From Streptococcus mitis (lineage in GTDB: Bacteria > Bacillota > Bacilli > Lactobacillales > Streptococcaceae): 58,217 nt of DNA. The first letter of the stretch is position 1. Each line of letters opens with the position of its first letter. The stretch lies in the NCBI GenBank assembly GCA_001914195.1, contig MKYF01000040.1, forward strand, positions 1 through 58,217. Reading direction: 5' to 3'. This document shows, piece by piece, positions 40,649 to 49,839 of this stretch. Both the position numbers and the translations under genes were made by a program. The notes under the pieces were generated by a model. That model was given only the letters and a program-made list of their open reading frames with translations, was not told where the DNA came from and searched no databases.

Positions 40649-41509
40649 TTACTTTTCTTGTGCTAATGTTTTAAAATCTTGTCCTAGGATGGGTTGCACT
40701 TCTAATTGATTGGCATCTAGTTGGTGGTAAGATGCTGATGGTAGTGACTCTAGGAATTTTGCATAGTCCAAGCGGGCGATAGCTTCATAGTCTTCTGGTT
40801 TAGAGCCATCTCCTGTAATTTGAACCAAGTCAATCTCCCACTGGACTTCCTTATCCACCAATTGCTCCATATAGGCTGCAGGAACAAATGGTTCTCTCGG
40901 TAAAACAGTCTTGACTCCTTGAGCCAGATGATAAATACCGTGCACTTGGCTTTCTCCATCCTGATAGAAGGAAACTCTTGCAAAGTAGGCATCTGTCTCT
41001 TGAACCGCACGCACACGCGCTTCAAACTGTGCCAAACCATCTTCCCCTAAAAAGCTTTTCAAATCCTCATGACTAAAGAAAACAGGATTAAAAATTCCTT
41101 GGCAAATCGTAAAACGGGCTGCAGGATCTGCCAGATAGGCTTGAATACTTGCTTGGAAATAAGCTTCAAAATCAAAACCATCTAGTCCTTCAATCTCAGT
41201 TCCTGTATAAGCAAGTAGAGCATCTAAAAATGACTTGATAATCTGCCAGTCTGTCTTCGTTAGTAGGTCAGGAAGATCGACACGGTAAGCCTTTTGACCA
41301 TCAGCATAACTAACCTTAAAGAGAAATTGTGATTGCCCCACTATCGCACACTCAATATACTCAAGACGGCTAAGAGGCTGACGGAGATAGACTGCATCAT
41401 AGCTATGTGACTCCAAACCATCTACCAAGGCCAAGATGGACTTGGCAGTCAAAATCTCCTGTTCTCCTAAAATGCTCTGTTTATTTGGAATAAAAAATGT
41501 TTTCGTCAT
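40649..41509 (-). CDS. DUF4299 family protein
   Basis: 286 residues, soluble, acidic, without signal peptide or membrane helix. The start MTKTFFIPNKQSILGEQEIL and the FDFEAYFQASIQAYLADP segment identify the streptococcal DUF4299 family, which has no known function. A separate unit with its own terminator; a RUP-like repeat lies about 70 bases upstream of its start. Confidence 0.8.
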   Translation of the reverse strand: MTKTFFIPNKQSILGEQEILTAKSILALVDGLESHSYDAVYLRQPLSRLEYIECAIVGQSQFLFKVSYADGQKAYRVDLPDLLTKTDWQIIKSFLDALLAYTGTEIEGLDGFDFEAYFQASIQAYLADPAARFTICQGIFNPVFFSHEDLKSFLGEDGLAQFEARVRAVQETDAYFARVSFYQDGESQVHGIYHLAQGVKTVLPREPFVPAAYMEQLVDKEVQWEIDLVQITGDGSKPEDYEAIARLDYAKFLESLPSASYHQLDANQLEVQPILGQDFKTLAQEK

Positions 41510-41580
41510 AACTGGACTCCTTTGAAATCGTTTACATATAGTATACCTTATTTTTCTGAAAGATACAAAAACAAACTTTA

Positions 41581-41684
41581 TACTCTTCGAAAATCAAATT
41601 CAAACCGCGTCAGCTTCGCCTTGCCGTACTCAAGTACAGCCTGCGGCTAGCTTCCTAGTTTGCTCTTTGATTTTCATTGAGTAT
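41581..41684. repeat. RUP-like repeat, copy 3 (inverted orientation)
   Basis: About 104 bp beginning TACTCTTCGAAAATC and ending GATTTTCATTGAGTA, the reverse orientation of copies 1 and 4. The core is short and lacks the GTTGCTCAAAACA module, having CTTGCCGTACTCAAGTACAG instead. Confidence 0.75.
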
Positions 41685-41705
41685 TAATTTTTGAGTAAAA
41701 AGCAT

Positions 41706-41731
41706 AGAAAAACAGCCCCTAAGGACTGTTT
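41706..41731 (-). terminator. trhO terminator
   Basis: AAACAG-TCC / GGG-CTGTTT hairpin (41709-41731) with a T run on the minus strand. Confidence 0.75.
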
Positions 41732-41735
41732 GATC

Positions 41736-42722
41736 TTATACAGTAGCTGCTTGATCCAAGCTTTCACCGATAGCGGCTAGGCGCTCGATCACTTCAGCTT
41801 GTGTCAATTCATTTTCTGAAACATAGCGGTTACGTGGATGAACACGGCACTCGTGTGAGCATCCACGAAGGTACTTGTCTTCATTTTCTTCTGATGTCAA
41901 GATACGACGGTTACAGAATGGATTTCCACAGTTGACATAACGTTCACATGGTGTTCCATCAAACCAGTCTTTTCCTACGATAGTTGGGTTAACGTGGTTA
42001 ACATCTACGGCAATACGCTCGTCAAAGACATACATTTTTCCATCCCAAAGCTCACCTTGGACTTCGGGGTCTTTACCGTAAGTTGCAATTCCTCCGTGCA
42101 ATTGACCAACATCTTTGTAGCCTTCACGGACCATCCAACCTGAGAATTTCTCACAGCGAACGCCACCTGTACAGTAAACCACGACACGCTTGTCCATGAA
42201 TTTTTCCTTGTTATCACGAACCCATTGTGGTAACTCACGGAAGTTGCGGATGTCTGGGCGGATAGCCCCACGGAAATGTCCTAGGTCGTACTCATAATCG
42301 TTACGTGTGTCAAGGACAACGGTATCTTCGTCAAGAAGAGCTTCTTTGAACTCTTTTGGAGACAAGTAAGCACCTGTTGTTTCAAGTGGGTTGATGTCGT
42401 TGTCAAAGTCGTTGTCTTCCAAACCAAGGTGGACAATTTCTTTCTTGTAGCGAACAAACATCTTCTTGAAGGCTTGTTCATTTTCTTCGTCAATCTTGAA
42501 CCAGAGGTCTTCCATGCCTGGGAGGCCGTGAACGTAGTCCATGTATTTTTGAGTTGTTTCGTAGTCACCTGAAACTGTTCCGTTAATTCCTTCGTCAGCG
42601 ACTAGGATACGACCTTTAAGGCCGATTGATTTACAGAAAGCCAAGTGGTCTGCAGCAAATTGCTCTGCATTTTCAATTGGAGTGTAAAGGTAGTAAAGTA
42701 AGACACGAATATCTTTTGCCAT
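41736..42722 (-). CDS. trhO: tRNA uridine(34) hydroxylase TrhO (rhodanese-domain protein)
   Basis: 328 residues from ATG at 42722; the frame extends 15 codons further. An N-terminal ferredoxin-like domain (MAKDIRVLLYYLYTPIENAEQF, VADEGINGTVSGD) precedes a rhodanese domain with catalytic cysteine in VVYCTGGVRCEKFSG (about 178), then a Cys-rich C terminus (VNCGNPFCNRR, CSHECR) that probably binds zinc. TrhO makes 5-hydroxyuridine at U34. Promoter TTGCAT-17-TATACT lies at 42779-42807. Confidence 0.93.
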   Translation of the reverse strand: MAKDIRVLLYYLYTPIENAEQFAADHLAFCKSIGLKGRILVADEGINGTVSGDYETTQKYMDYVHGLPGMEDLWFKIDEENEQAFKKMFVRYKKEIVHLGLEDNDFDNDINPLETTGAYLSPKEFKEALLDEDTVVLDTRNDYEYDLGHFRGAIRPDIRNFRELPQWVRDNKEKFMDKRVVVYCTGGVRCEKFSGWMVREGYKDVGQLHGGIATYGKDPEVQGELWDGKMYVFDERIAVDVNHVNPTIVGKDWFDGTPCERYVNCGNPFCNRRILTSEENEDKYLRGCSHECRVHPRNRYVSENELTQAEVIERLAAIGESLDQAATV

Positions 42723-42778
42723 AAGATTTGTTCTCTTTTCTATTCTTAAATTTTCAGAATTTTTCATCTAACTATACT

Positions 42779-42807
42779 AGTATACCTGCTTGAGAAAACG
42801 AATGCAA
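42779..42807 (-). promoter_or_regulatory. trhO promoter
   Basis: Minus-strand -35 TTGCAT (42802-42807) and -10 TATACT (42779-42784) with a 17-base spacer. Confidence 0.7.
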
Positions 42808-42853
42808 TTTATTTGACTGGAAATTGTAGAAGGTGGCCTGTCCCTGCACTTCC

Positions 42854-43150
42854 TCAGTAACCATAGCGAATCGCAGATAGTTCTCTCAATTTTTTGATCT
42901 GCTCAGCTTGACTTTCTGACAGAATCAGCTTGTTATCAATCAACACACGCGCAATATCAACATTCATTTGGCTCAGGATAAATGGTGTAGAGGTCCCATC
43001 GTCCTCTAATCGTCTTTTATAATTCACTAACAGATTTTTCAAGGGAGTCAGTTGAGGCGTATCCTTTATATCTTCCAATAGATGATTTATGATCGTCATG
43101 GCTTCACAACGTCTTTCGCGTCCTCCAGCAAACCATTTTAATGGTGTCAT
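42854..43150 (-). CDS. Class IIa bacteriocin immunity protein (EntA-immunity type)
   Basis: 98 residues from ATG at 43150 (AGGAGG 9 bases upstream; an earlier ATG at 43156 is too close). It is predicted to be a soluble four-helix bundle: TIINHLLEDIKDTPQLTPLKNLLVNYKRRL and a C-terminal helix ending LRELSAIRYGY, the pattern of enterocin A immunity proteins that guard the mannose PTS. It lies 69 bases downstream of a CPBP gene in the same direction. No bacteriocin gene is adjacent, so it probably gives cross-immunity. Confidence 0.8.
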   Translation of the reverse strand: MTPLKWFAGGRERRCEAMTIINHLLEDIKDTPQLTPLKNLLVNYKRRLEDDGTSTPFILSQMNVDIARVLIDNKLILSESQAEQIKKLRELSAIRYGY

Positions 43151-43219
43151 ACTCATTTACCTCCTGAAACTCACTTATAAATTGAAAAAACTATCATTCC
43201 TAATGCTCGTACCAATATT

Positions 43220-43909
43220 TTACCCAAACACCCTATGTAAAAAAGTCAGCAAAAATGGTAATGTTGCGAAAATATTATTAATCACATGCACCGCATAGGA
43301 AGGATAAATGCTCTTGGTATAGCGGGTCAAACTAGCAAAGATGATGCCAGATGTTGCAAAGACGAAGATATCTAACAAACTAGGCAGGCTTGAAAAATGA
43401 GGAAGAGCAAATAAAATTGACGGAAGAAGCAAATCAAGGCCAAATCGCGAATGCTTAAAAAAGGCGTGTTGCAGTAATCCTCTATAGATTAGCTCTTCCA
43501 TAAGTGGAGTCAGAAAGAACAAAGTTATATAGATACCTAGCTCAGCAAAGTTGGTCCCACTATAACCGATCAATACAGCCCAACCTTCAGCAGTTGACTG
43601 AACACGTTTAGCTGTCTGAACGTTAAAAGAGATCTGGAGCACTACCACTAATACTGTCAAAATCGAATACCAAAGCCATTTTTTTCTTGGAATGCGAAAG
43701 AGATAACCATGGCCTGTCTTAACCAGAATCCAAATCATGACCCCGCTAAATAGCAAACTCAAGAGATTTTGAATCCAGACGAAATTGCCAATCTGGGAAG
43801 AAAATTGCCAATAATTTTGGACAATAAGCGTCAGCTGAGAAAGGCCAAATACGAAAAATAGATAAGAGAAAACTGCACTAATTTTGAAGACAAGCTGATA
43901 CTTTTTCAT
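43220..43909 (-). CDS. CPBP-family intramembrane metalloprotease (Abi/PncO-like)
   Basis: 229 residues from ATG at 43909 behind AAAGGAGGG. Six or more membrane helices and all CPBP motifs: EELIYRG (EExxxRG), FALPH (FxxxH) and HVINN. Such genes accompany bacteriocin immunity genes in pneumococcal blp-type regions. Here it precedes the EntA-type immunity gene, so both probably protect against class II bacteriocins. Confidence 0.88.
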   Translation of the reverse strand: MKKYQLVFKISAVFSYLFFVFGLSQLTLIVQNYWQFSSQIGNFVWIQNLLSLLFSGVMIWILVKTGHGYLFRIPRKKWLWYSILTVLVVVLQISFNVQTAKRVQSTAEGWAVLIGYSGTNFAELGIYITLFFLTPLMEELIYRGLLQHAFFKHSRFGLDLLLPSILFALPHFSSLPSLLDIFVFATSGIIFASLTRYTKSIYPSYAVHVINNIFATLPFLLTFLHRVFG

Positions 43910-44055
43910 GTGAACCCTCCTTTGTAATCTCGGAATATCTCTAATATAAGCCATATTTTCCTAAATCCTTACTCCAAATCCTAAATAGTGCTTAAGATTT
44001 CCTGAATGGTTTAAATAAGGACAAGAGAGAGAACATGGATATCCATGCCTTTGTT

Positions 44056-44103
44056 TCAAAAAATCACTGCCTTCCCCAGATAAGCCTGAGGAAAACAGTG
44101 ATT
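44056..44103 (-). terminator. ngt operon terminator
   Basis: AATCACTG (44062-44069) and CAGTGATT (44096-44103) with internal CCCCAG/CTGAGG pairing, followed by six T residues on the minus strand. Confidence 0.8.
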
Positions 44104-44146
44104 CAGTTTTTAGGAATTAGGAATGAATACACGAAATCAATCGATC

Positions 44147-45628
44147 TTATGATTTTTTGTTTTTCAAGAATTCATCGTATTGTTTTTGCATTTCTTTCAA
44201 TACTTTATCGTAGGCACCTTCAGATTTCAATTTTTCCATCAATTCTGGAATAGCTTTGTCTGGGTCTACAGTACCAGTGTTGATAGCTGTATCGAATTGT
44301 TGCATTGTGTTAGAGATTGCTGAGATTTCAGATTTCACATTGTCAGTGTTAAAGATGAATCCAAGTGCTGGAGATTCTTTAGCTTCAGCCAATTGTTTCT
44401 TAGAATCTTCGATTTGTTGGTCTGTAACGTTTTCGTTGATGTAAAGAATCCAGTTGTTACCAGTGTTCCATCCACCCATGTGAGTGTTTCCTTTGTAGCC
44501 ATCAAGGACTTTAACACGGTTTTCTTTACCTGCAATTTTCTCCCAGTTCTTGCCTTCTGGACCGTAAACAAGACCGTTCAAGAGTTCTGGGTTAGTGTTC
44601 AAGAGGTTCAACACTTCCATTGATTTTTCTTTGTTCTTAGAGTTGTTTGAGATTACAAAGTTAGCAACTTGTGTTGTTTGGTTTTTCTTGATGAAGTTAG
44701 TGATTGGTTTGATTTGGATGTCTTTGTTTGCAACACGTGAAAGCAAACTGTTACCATAGTCAGCTGGTCCTACTGTTTCTTCACGAACGAACCAAGTATC
44801 TTGTTGAAGGTCAAATGAAGTATCGCTTGTTGCTACGTCTTTTGGAATGTATCCAGCTTCATAGAATTTGTGAAGAGTCTTCAAGTGTTCTTTAAAGCGA
44901 GGCACTTCGTAACGGTTTACGATCTTAGTAGTGTCCCCTTCAAGGTCGATAACGAATGGAAGTCCATTTGGAACTGGGTAGTCAAAGTTATCAGATGGGA
45001 TGAAGTTCTTAGTAACCGCAAATGGCACTACATCCGGGGCTTTTTCTTTGATTTGTTTCAAGACTGGTTCAAGTGTTTCGTATGAAGTTACACCTGAAAT
45101 ATCGATACCGTATTTAGCAAGAAGTGTTCCGTTGAAGGCGAAGTTTTGAGATGATGCAACGTTGGCTGCAACTGGAACTGCGTAAATTTTACCGTTAATG
45201 CTGTTACCTTTGATGTAAGCTGGGTCAAGTGCCTTGTAAAGATCTTTACCTTCTTTTTTGTACAATTCTGTCAAGTCAGCGTAAGCACCTTTTTGAGCGT
45301 TTACAACATAGTTATCTGCAAAGGCGATATCATAGTTTTCACCAGATGATGTGATAACTGACATTTTCTTACCATAGTCACCCCATCCAAGGTATTGGAT
45401 ATCCAATTTAGCACCAACTTTTTCACCGATGATTTTGTTAGCATTTTCTAGCAATTCATCCAAATTATCCGGTTTGTCACCGATTTGGTACATTTTGATA
45501 ACAGTCTTATCACCTGAAGCTGAGTCAGCAGCTTTTTTGTTACCTGAAAGGTTTCCACAAGCAGCAAGACCAGCAGCCAAAGCGACTACGCTAGCAGATG
45601 CAAAAGCATATTTTTTCCAGTTTTTCAT
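44147..45628 (-). CDS. ngtS: N-glycan ABC transporter substrate-binding lipoprotein NgtS
   Basis: 493 residues from ATG at 45628 behind AAAGGAG; the longer open frame runs back through a RUP-like repeat and is not real. Lipobox GLAACGN (Cys about 24). A large family 1/LplA-type binding protein. Gene order permease-permease-binding protein, all co-directional, matches SP_0090-SP_0092 of pneumococcus, characterised as the NgtP1-NgtP2-NgtS importer of complex-type N-glycans, as I recall. The ATPase is absent, so a shared MsmK-type ATPase would drive it. A RUP-like repeat lies between ngtP2 and ngtS. Confidence 0.85.
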   Translation of the reverse strand: MKNWKKYAFASASVVALAAGLAACGNLSGNKKAADSASGDKTVIKMYQIGDKPDNLDELLENANKIIGEKVGAKLDIQYLGWGDYGKKMSVITSSGENYDIAFADNYVVNAQKGAYADLTELYKKEGKDLYKALDPAYIKGNSINGKIYAVPVAANVASSQNFAFNGTLLAKYGIDISGVTSYETLEPVLKQIKEKAPDVVPFAVTKNFIPSDNFDYPVPNGLPFVIDLEGDTTKIVNRYEVPRFKEHLKTLHKFYEAGYIPKDVATSDTSFDLQQDTWFVREETVGPADYGNSLLSRVANKDIQIKPITNFIKKNQTTQVANFVISNNSKNKEKSMEVLNLLNTNPELLNGLVYGPEGKNWEKIAGKENRVKVLDGYKGNTHMGGWNTGNNWILYINENVTDQQIEDSKKQLAEAKESPALGFIFNTDNVKSEISAISNTMQQFDTAINTGTVDPDKAIPELMEKLKSEGAYDKVLKEMQKQYDEFLKNKKS

Positions 45629-45680
45629 GACAAAAACTCCTTTTTTTATTTTTAAACTTATAAACAATGTAATGATCTTA

Positions 45681-45829
45681 TACTCAATGAAAATCAAAGA
45701 GCAAACTAGGAAACTAGCCGCAGGTTGCTCAAAACACTGTTTTGAGGTTGCAGATAGAACTGACGAAGTCAGTAACATCTATACGGCAAGGCGACGTTGA
45801 CGCGGTTTGAAGAGATTTTCGAAGAGTAT
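45681..45829. repeat. RUP-like repeat, copy 4, inside the ngt operon
   Basis: About 149 bp with ends TACTCAATGAAAATC and GATTTTCGAAGAGTA. The longest copy; it contains both the GTTGCTCAAAACACTGTTTT module and an ACTGACGAAGTCAGT palindrome. It sits in the 254-base ngtP2-ngtS gap and would be transcribed, possibly forming structure between the cistrons. Confidence 0.78.
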
Positions 45830-45882
45830 TAACTTCACACAAGGGAAGTTGGGAACTGAGAAATGATTTTTCTCAACAAGCA

Positions 45883-46806
45883 CTATTCTTTCACACCACC
45901 GATAGTCAAACCTTTTACAAAGTAGCGTTGAAAGAATGGATACAAGATTGCGATTGGAAGGGTTGCAACTACAACCATGGCCATACGGCCTGTTTCTTTC
46001 GGTAGAGCAACTCCCAGTTGACCTGAAAGGCCGACTGCTTTGGCGATGTAGTCCATATTTTGTTGGATTTGCATGAGCAAATATTGCAATGGATACAAGT
46101 TATCACTCTTGATATAAAGAAGGGCGTTGAACCAGTCATTCCAGAAACCAAGAGCTGTCAAGAGCGTGATGGTTGCGATACCTGGTAGTGACAATGGTAA
46201 ACAGATTTGGAAGAAGATCCGGGCTTCACTGGCACCATCGATACGAGCAGATTCTAGAATGGCTTCTGGAATGGTCTTCTTGAAGAAGGAACGCATCAAG
46301 ATGATGTTAAAGGGTGAGAGAAGCATTGGAACAATCAAGGCCCAAACTGTATCACCAAGTTGAAGTAAACGAGTTACCACGATATAGCCCGGTACCAAAC
46401 CAGCGTTGAACAACATACTAAGAAGGGCAAAAATCGTAAAGAATCTGCGATACTTAAAGGTTGTCCGCGAGATGGCGTAGGCATAGGTTGTTGTGATAAA
46501 AACGTTTGTGATAGTCCCCACCACTGTTACAAAGACTGAGATGAAGAGGGCTTGGAGGATTTTATCCTTAAACTGTGCCAAAAATTCAAAACCGTCTAAG
46601 CCAAATTGGGATGGGAAGAAGCTATATCCATTTTGGAGGATACTCTTTTCATCTGTCACCGAAATAACAATAACGAATACAAAAGGTAGGATACAAGAGA
46701 GGGCAATCAAACCAGAAATGGTACTAAAGAAGATATCTGCTTTCTTACTGAAGGAGTGAATGCCGACATTATCAATTTTTTCTTTTTTAATTTTCTTTTC
46801 TGCCAT
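45883..46806 (-). CDS. ngtP2: N-glycan ABC transporter permease NgtP2
   Basis: 307 residues from ATG at 46806 behind AAAGGAGGAG. Six membrane helices and the MalG-type EAA loop EAILESARIDGASEARIFFQICLPLS. It belongs to the LplC/YtcP branch of carbohydrate permeases. It follows ngtP1 by 13 bases. It pairs with NgtP1 to form the channel. The long N-terminal cytoplasmic stretch is basic (EKKIKKEKI). Confidence 0.85.
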   Translation of the reverse strand: MAEKKIKKEKIDNVGIHSFSKKADIFFSTISGLIALSCILPFVFVIVISVTDEKSILQNGYSFFPSQFGLDGFEFLAQFKDKILQALFISVFVTVVGTITNVFITTTYAYAISRTTFKYRRFFTIFALLSMLFNAGLVPGYIVVTRLLQLGDTVWALIVPMLLSPFNIILMRSFFKKTIPEAILESARIDGASEARIFFQICLPLSLPGIATITLLTALGFWNDWFNALLYIKSDNLYPLQYLLMQIQQNMDYIAKAVGLSGQLGVALPKETGRMAMVVVATLPIAILYPFFQRYFVKGLTIGGVKE

Positions 46807-46819
46807 ATTCTCCTCCTTT

Positions 46820-47749
46820 CTAGAACAAGGCTGAGTTTGGATCAACTCGTCTTGCAAGTAAGTTTGATAAGATAACCAGAATCAAACCGACAACTGATTG
46901 GTAGAGACCTGCCGCTGAAGCCATTCCGATATCCGCTGTCTGAGTCAAACCGTTATAAACATATACGTCCAAGACGTTGGTTACGTTATAAAGCTGACCA
47001 GCATTGTGGGGGATTTGGTAGAAGAGACCAAAGTCTGCACGGAAGATATTTCCGACTGCAAGGATGGTCAATACGGTTACCAATGGTGTCAACTGCGGAA
47101 TGGTTACATTGCGAATACGTTGCCATTTGCTAGCCCCATCCACTGTTGCTGCTTCGTAGTAGGTTGGATCAATTCCCATGATTGTCGCATAGTACATGAC
47201 ACTGCTATATCCAAAGCCTTTCCAAATACCTAGGAAAAGTAGGAGATATGGCCAGATACCCAAGTCAGCATAGAAATTGATTTCCTTCATTCCGATAGAT
47301 TCTAGGAAATGGTTGAACACCCCTTTATCGATGTTTAGGAAGGCATCTGTAAAGAAACTGATGATAACCCAAGACAAGAAGTAAGGGAACAACATGGAAG
47401 TTTGGAAGATCTTAACCATTCTCTTAGAACGGAGTTCACTGAGGATGATAGCAATCCCTACTGATACAATCAAACCGATAAAGATAAAGCCGAGATTGTA
47501 GAGGACAGTATTTCGTGTGATAATAAAGGCGTCTTTTGAACTAAACAAGAATCTGAAATTATCGAGTCCGACCCATTTACTATTCACGATACTATCTATA
47601 AATCCATTACTGGTCATGTGGTAGTCTTTAAAGGCAACCACGTTCCCAAATACTGGAATGTAGAAGAATAGAATCAACCAGAGTGCCCCTGGCAAAACCA
47701 TTAAGAGAAAGATCCAGTTGTCTCTCAAGGTTTTTGAAAACTTATTCAT
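46820..47749 (-). CDS. ngtP1: N-glycan ABC transporter permease NgtP1
   Basis: 309 residues, LplB-type. Six membrane helices, with the EAA loop YYEAATVDGASKWQRIRNVTIPQL about residue 195. AAGGGAGG precedes ATG. First gene of the ngt operon. A promoter with a perfect cre at the start site lies upstream, so it should be repressed by CcpA on glucose. Confidence 0.86.
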   Translation of the reverse strand: MNKFSKTLRDNWIFLLMVLPGALWLILFFYIPVFGNVVAFKDYHMTSNGFIDSIVNSKWVGLDNFRFLFSSKDAFIITRNTVLYNLGFIFIGLIVSVGIAIILSELRSKRMVKIFQTSMLFPYFLSWVIISFFTDAFLNIDKGVFNHFLESIGMKEINFYADLGIWPYLLLFLGIWKGFGYSSVMYYATIMGIDPTYYEAATVDGASKWQRIRNVTIPQLTPLVTVLTILAVGNIFRADFGLFYQIPHNAGQLYNVTNVLDVYVYNGLTQTADIGMASAAGLYQSVVGLILVILSNLLARRVDPNSALF

Positions 47750-47803
47750 AATTTCCTCCCTTTTTTATTTTGATATCCATCTAAAAATTCTTTTTTAGAC
47801 TTT

Positions 47804-47851
47804 TGATAACGATTACATTATTAGTATACTCCTATTTGCAGATTAGGTTAA
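47804..47851 (-). promoter_or_regulatory. ngt promoter with cre site
   Basis: Minus-strand -35 TTAACC (47846-47851) and -10 TATACT (47823-47828), 17 bases apart. TGTAATCGTTATCA (minus reading of 47817-47804) matches every fixed position of TGNAANCGNWNNCW and covers the start site. Confidence 0.75.
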
Positions 47852-47864
47852 ACTCCTAATTATA

Positions 47865-47905
47865 GAAAAAACTCCACAAATTATTTTATGTGGAGTACTT
47901 TTTTA
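47865..47905. terminator. Bidirectional terminator after the GH20 gene
   Basis: ACTCCACA (47871-47878) and TGTGGAGT (47889-47896) with a 10-nt loop and A/T tails on both sides. It separates the glycosidase operon from the ngt promoter. Confidence 0.85.
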
Positions 47906-47958
47906 AGAAAGGGATGTTTCACGAGAAACACCCTGCTCAAGGCAAGGTGTTCTTGTTT

Positions 47959-49839
47959 TTAGGTCGTGTAGATGGTTGAAGCTGTCGCAATAGTATGCCA
48001 CTGGTTGGCTGTTGTGGCTGCGAAGTCCTTATCTGCGTAGAAGTCTGTAAATGGTAAGATTTCCACTTCTAGCTCATCGATACGGTCCAGCTGACCTGCC
48101 AGATAAGCCTCGATGCGACTTTCTGCTCGCTTGATGCGTTGCAAGAGTCCGCCCATACGGATATCAACTGTATCCAAGCCAAAGACCTTGTTTTCTTTCA
48201 GCCATTGGTGGCTAAAGAGGTCATGGAAGTGTTCGATTTGGCTTCTGAGTTCTGGTAATTCTTTTCTGGCGATTTCTTGCAGACTTTCTTTATCGTTTGT
48301 TTGGTAGGCCTGATGGATGCGTCTTCCCACATCTACTTTGCTACTTAAAATAGCATTCAACTGGGCCTGAGTTTCAAAGAGATAGGCATAGTTCCCAGCT
48401 TTTTCTTTAATGTTAGCAAGCGTCTCAGCAGCCTGAGCGAAGTGCGGTTTGTCCTGTTCAGGTGTCATGTGTCGGTCAAGAATCGGACAGAGAATATCCT
48501 GATAAAAGACATAGCGGTTAGGATTGATGCCACTGAGATTGCCTGGCAAGTCTGGCAAGAGGTTGGCAAGGTCAATCTGCATAAAATCTTCAATCGATAG
48601 ACCTGTGTTGGTCTGGAAATGAGCAGACAGTCGGTCTAGGTCATTGCGATAGCAGAGTTCTGCCCAGATTTGCAGACTTGGTAGGATAGAAAACTGGGCT
48701 GTCTCGCCACCATTGTCCCCCCAACCCGTCACGATGACTTCTTTGATGTCATTGGCACGGCAGGCTTTATTGGCTTCAAGAGCGATGAGACGGCTGAAAT
48801 GGTTATTGGGTGTGAAACCAATCCACTTCCAAGCACCTCCTGCAAATGCAAGGTCATGGCTAATCTTGTGATGGTTGCGGAAGTTGCGATTATATTTTTC
48901 CTCGCTATCCTGATAATAGTCCCAGTAAACTAAGGTCACACGATCTTTGAGACGGTCTAGGTAGACACGCGTTTCCTCTGGAATTTCCACATCACGGTCG
49001 TACTGCCCATCTGCTGACATAAGTTTAAAGAACATATCGCTCCACATCTGGCAGTGGAAACCATATTTGTCAGCAATATCCAGCACGCGCTCCAAGTGTT
49101 GGCACATAAGGAGACTACGATCCACAACACCGTTCAGAATCAAGTAGCGTCCCAAACCAACCAAGTGGGCTTCGTCCATCCCAATATTGACCTTGCGAGT
49201 CTTCAGTTTAGATAGGGTAGCAAACATGCCATCAATCAGGTCATAAACCTTTTCTTCGCCGATAAGAAGAATATCCTCCACATCACGGAGCTCCTGGACT
49301 TCTTTGACACCCCATTTGACAAAGGCTGACAAGTGAGCCAAGGTCTGGATACATGGCACAAAGGTCATGTCAAACTGCTGGGCATAGGCTTCGATCTCCT
49401 GCAACTCCTCAGCCGAGTAGGCTCCACGGAAATAGCCAAAATAAGGCTGCCCCTCAATCTGGTAGGTGTCTTCCATGTAAAGCTCAAAGGTTGAGTAGCC
49501 CATGAGAGCCAAGACCTCAATCATCTGCTTGGCAGAAGCCACATTCAGCACCGCATTTCGAGAACAGTCTGCCATATAAGCCAAATCTTCATAAGCTGCT
49601 TGTTCCTCAATCTCTACCTTGTCACCTTCTGCTAGGGATGTTGCCAACAGGGACAAGGCACGATAAAGTTGGTGGGGTTTGCGGTAAGTTAGTTGATAGT
49701 GGCCACCCTCACCCTTGATAGAGATAGAGGCTTGGTCAGACTGAGTGACAGCCACTTCAACATCTGGTAAAGAAATATGCTTTGTCAGCAAGTCGATTGC
49801 CTGAGTTTGTTTGGAACTAAGTCCTGTAAATCTTACCAT
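47959..49839 (-). CDS. GH20 beta-N-acetylhexosaminidase (GH20C type)
   Basis: 626 residues without signal peptide, so cytoplasmic. GH20 barrel with the catalytic Asp-Glu pair in NIGMDEAHLVG (D222, E223), preceded by YMADCSRNAV and FVPCIQTLAHLSAF. It matches the intracellular pneumococcal hexosaminidase GH20C (the SP_2141 type), which removes terminal GlcNAc or GalNAc from imported glycans. AGGAGG lies 7 bases before ATG, and the start overlaps the ROK kinase stop by 7 bases. Confidence 0.88.
   Translation of the reverse strand: MVRFTGLSSKQTQAIDLLTKHISLPDVEVAVTQSDQASISIKGEGGHYQLTYRKPHQLYRALSLLATSLAEGDKVEIEEQAAYEDLAYMADCSRNAVLNVASAKQMIEVLALMGYSTFELYMEDTYQIEGQPYFGYFRGAYSAEELQEIEAYAQQFDMTFVPCIQTLAHLSAFVKWGVKEVQELRDVEDILLIGEEKVYDLIDGMFATLSKLKTRKVNIGMDEAHLVGLGRYLILNGVVDRSLLMCQHLERVLDIADKYGFHCQMWSDMFFKLMSADGQYDRDVEIPEETRVYLDRLKDRVTLVYWDYYQDSEEKYNRNFRNHHKISHDLAFAGGAWKWIGFTPNNHFSRLIALEANKACRANDIKEVIVTGWGDNGGETAQFSILPSLQIWAELCYRNDLDRLSAHFQTNTGLSIEDFMQIDLANLLPDLPGNLSGINPNRYVFYQDILCPILDRHMTPEQDKPHFAQAAETLANIKEKAGNYAYLFETQAQLNAILSSKVDVGRRIHQAYQTNDKESLQEIARKELPELRSQIEHFHDLFSHQWLKENKVFGLDTVDIRMGGLLQRIKRAESRIEAYLAGQLDRIDELEVEILPFTDFYADKDFAATTANQWHTIATASTIYTT

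Noticed and set aside
45629..45778. N-terminal extension of the ngtS reading frame
   Set aside because: It is the translation of a RUP-like repeat. The lipoprotein signal and ribosome site place the start at 45628.
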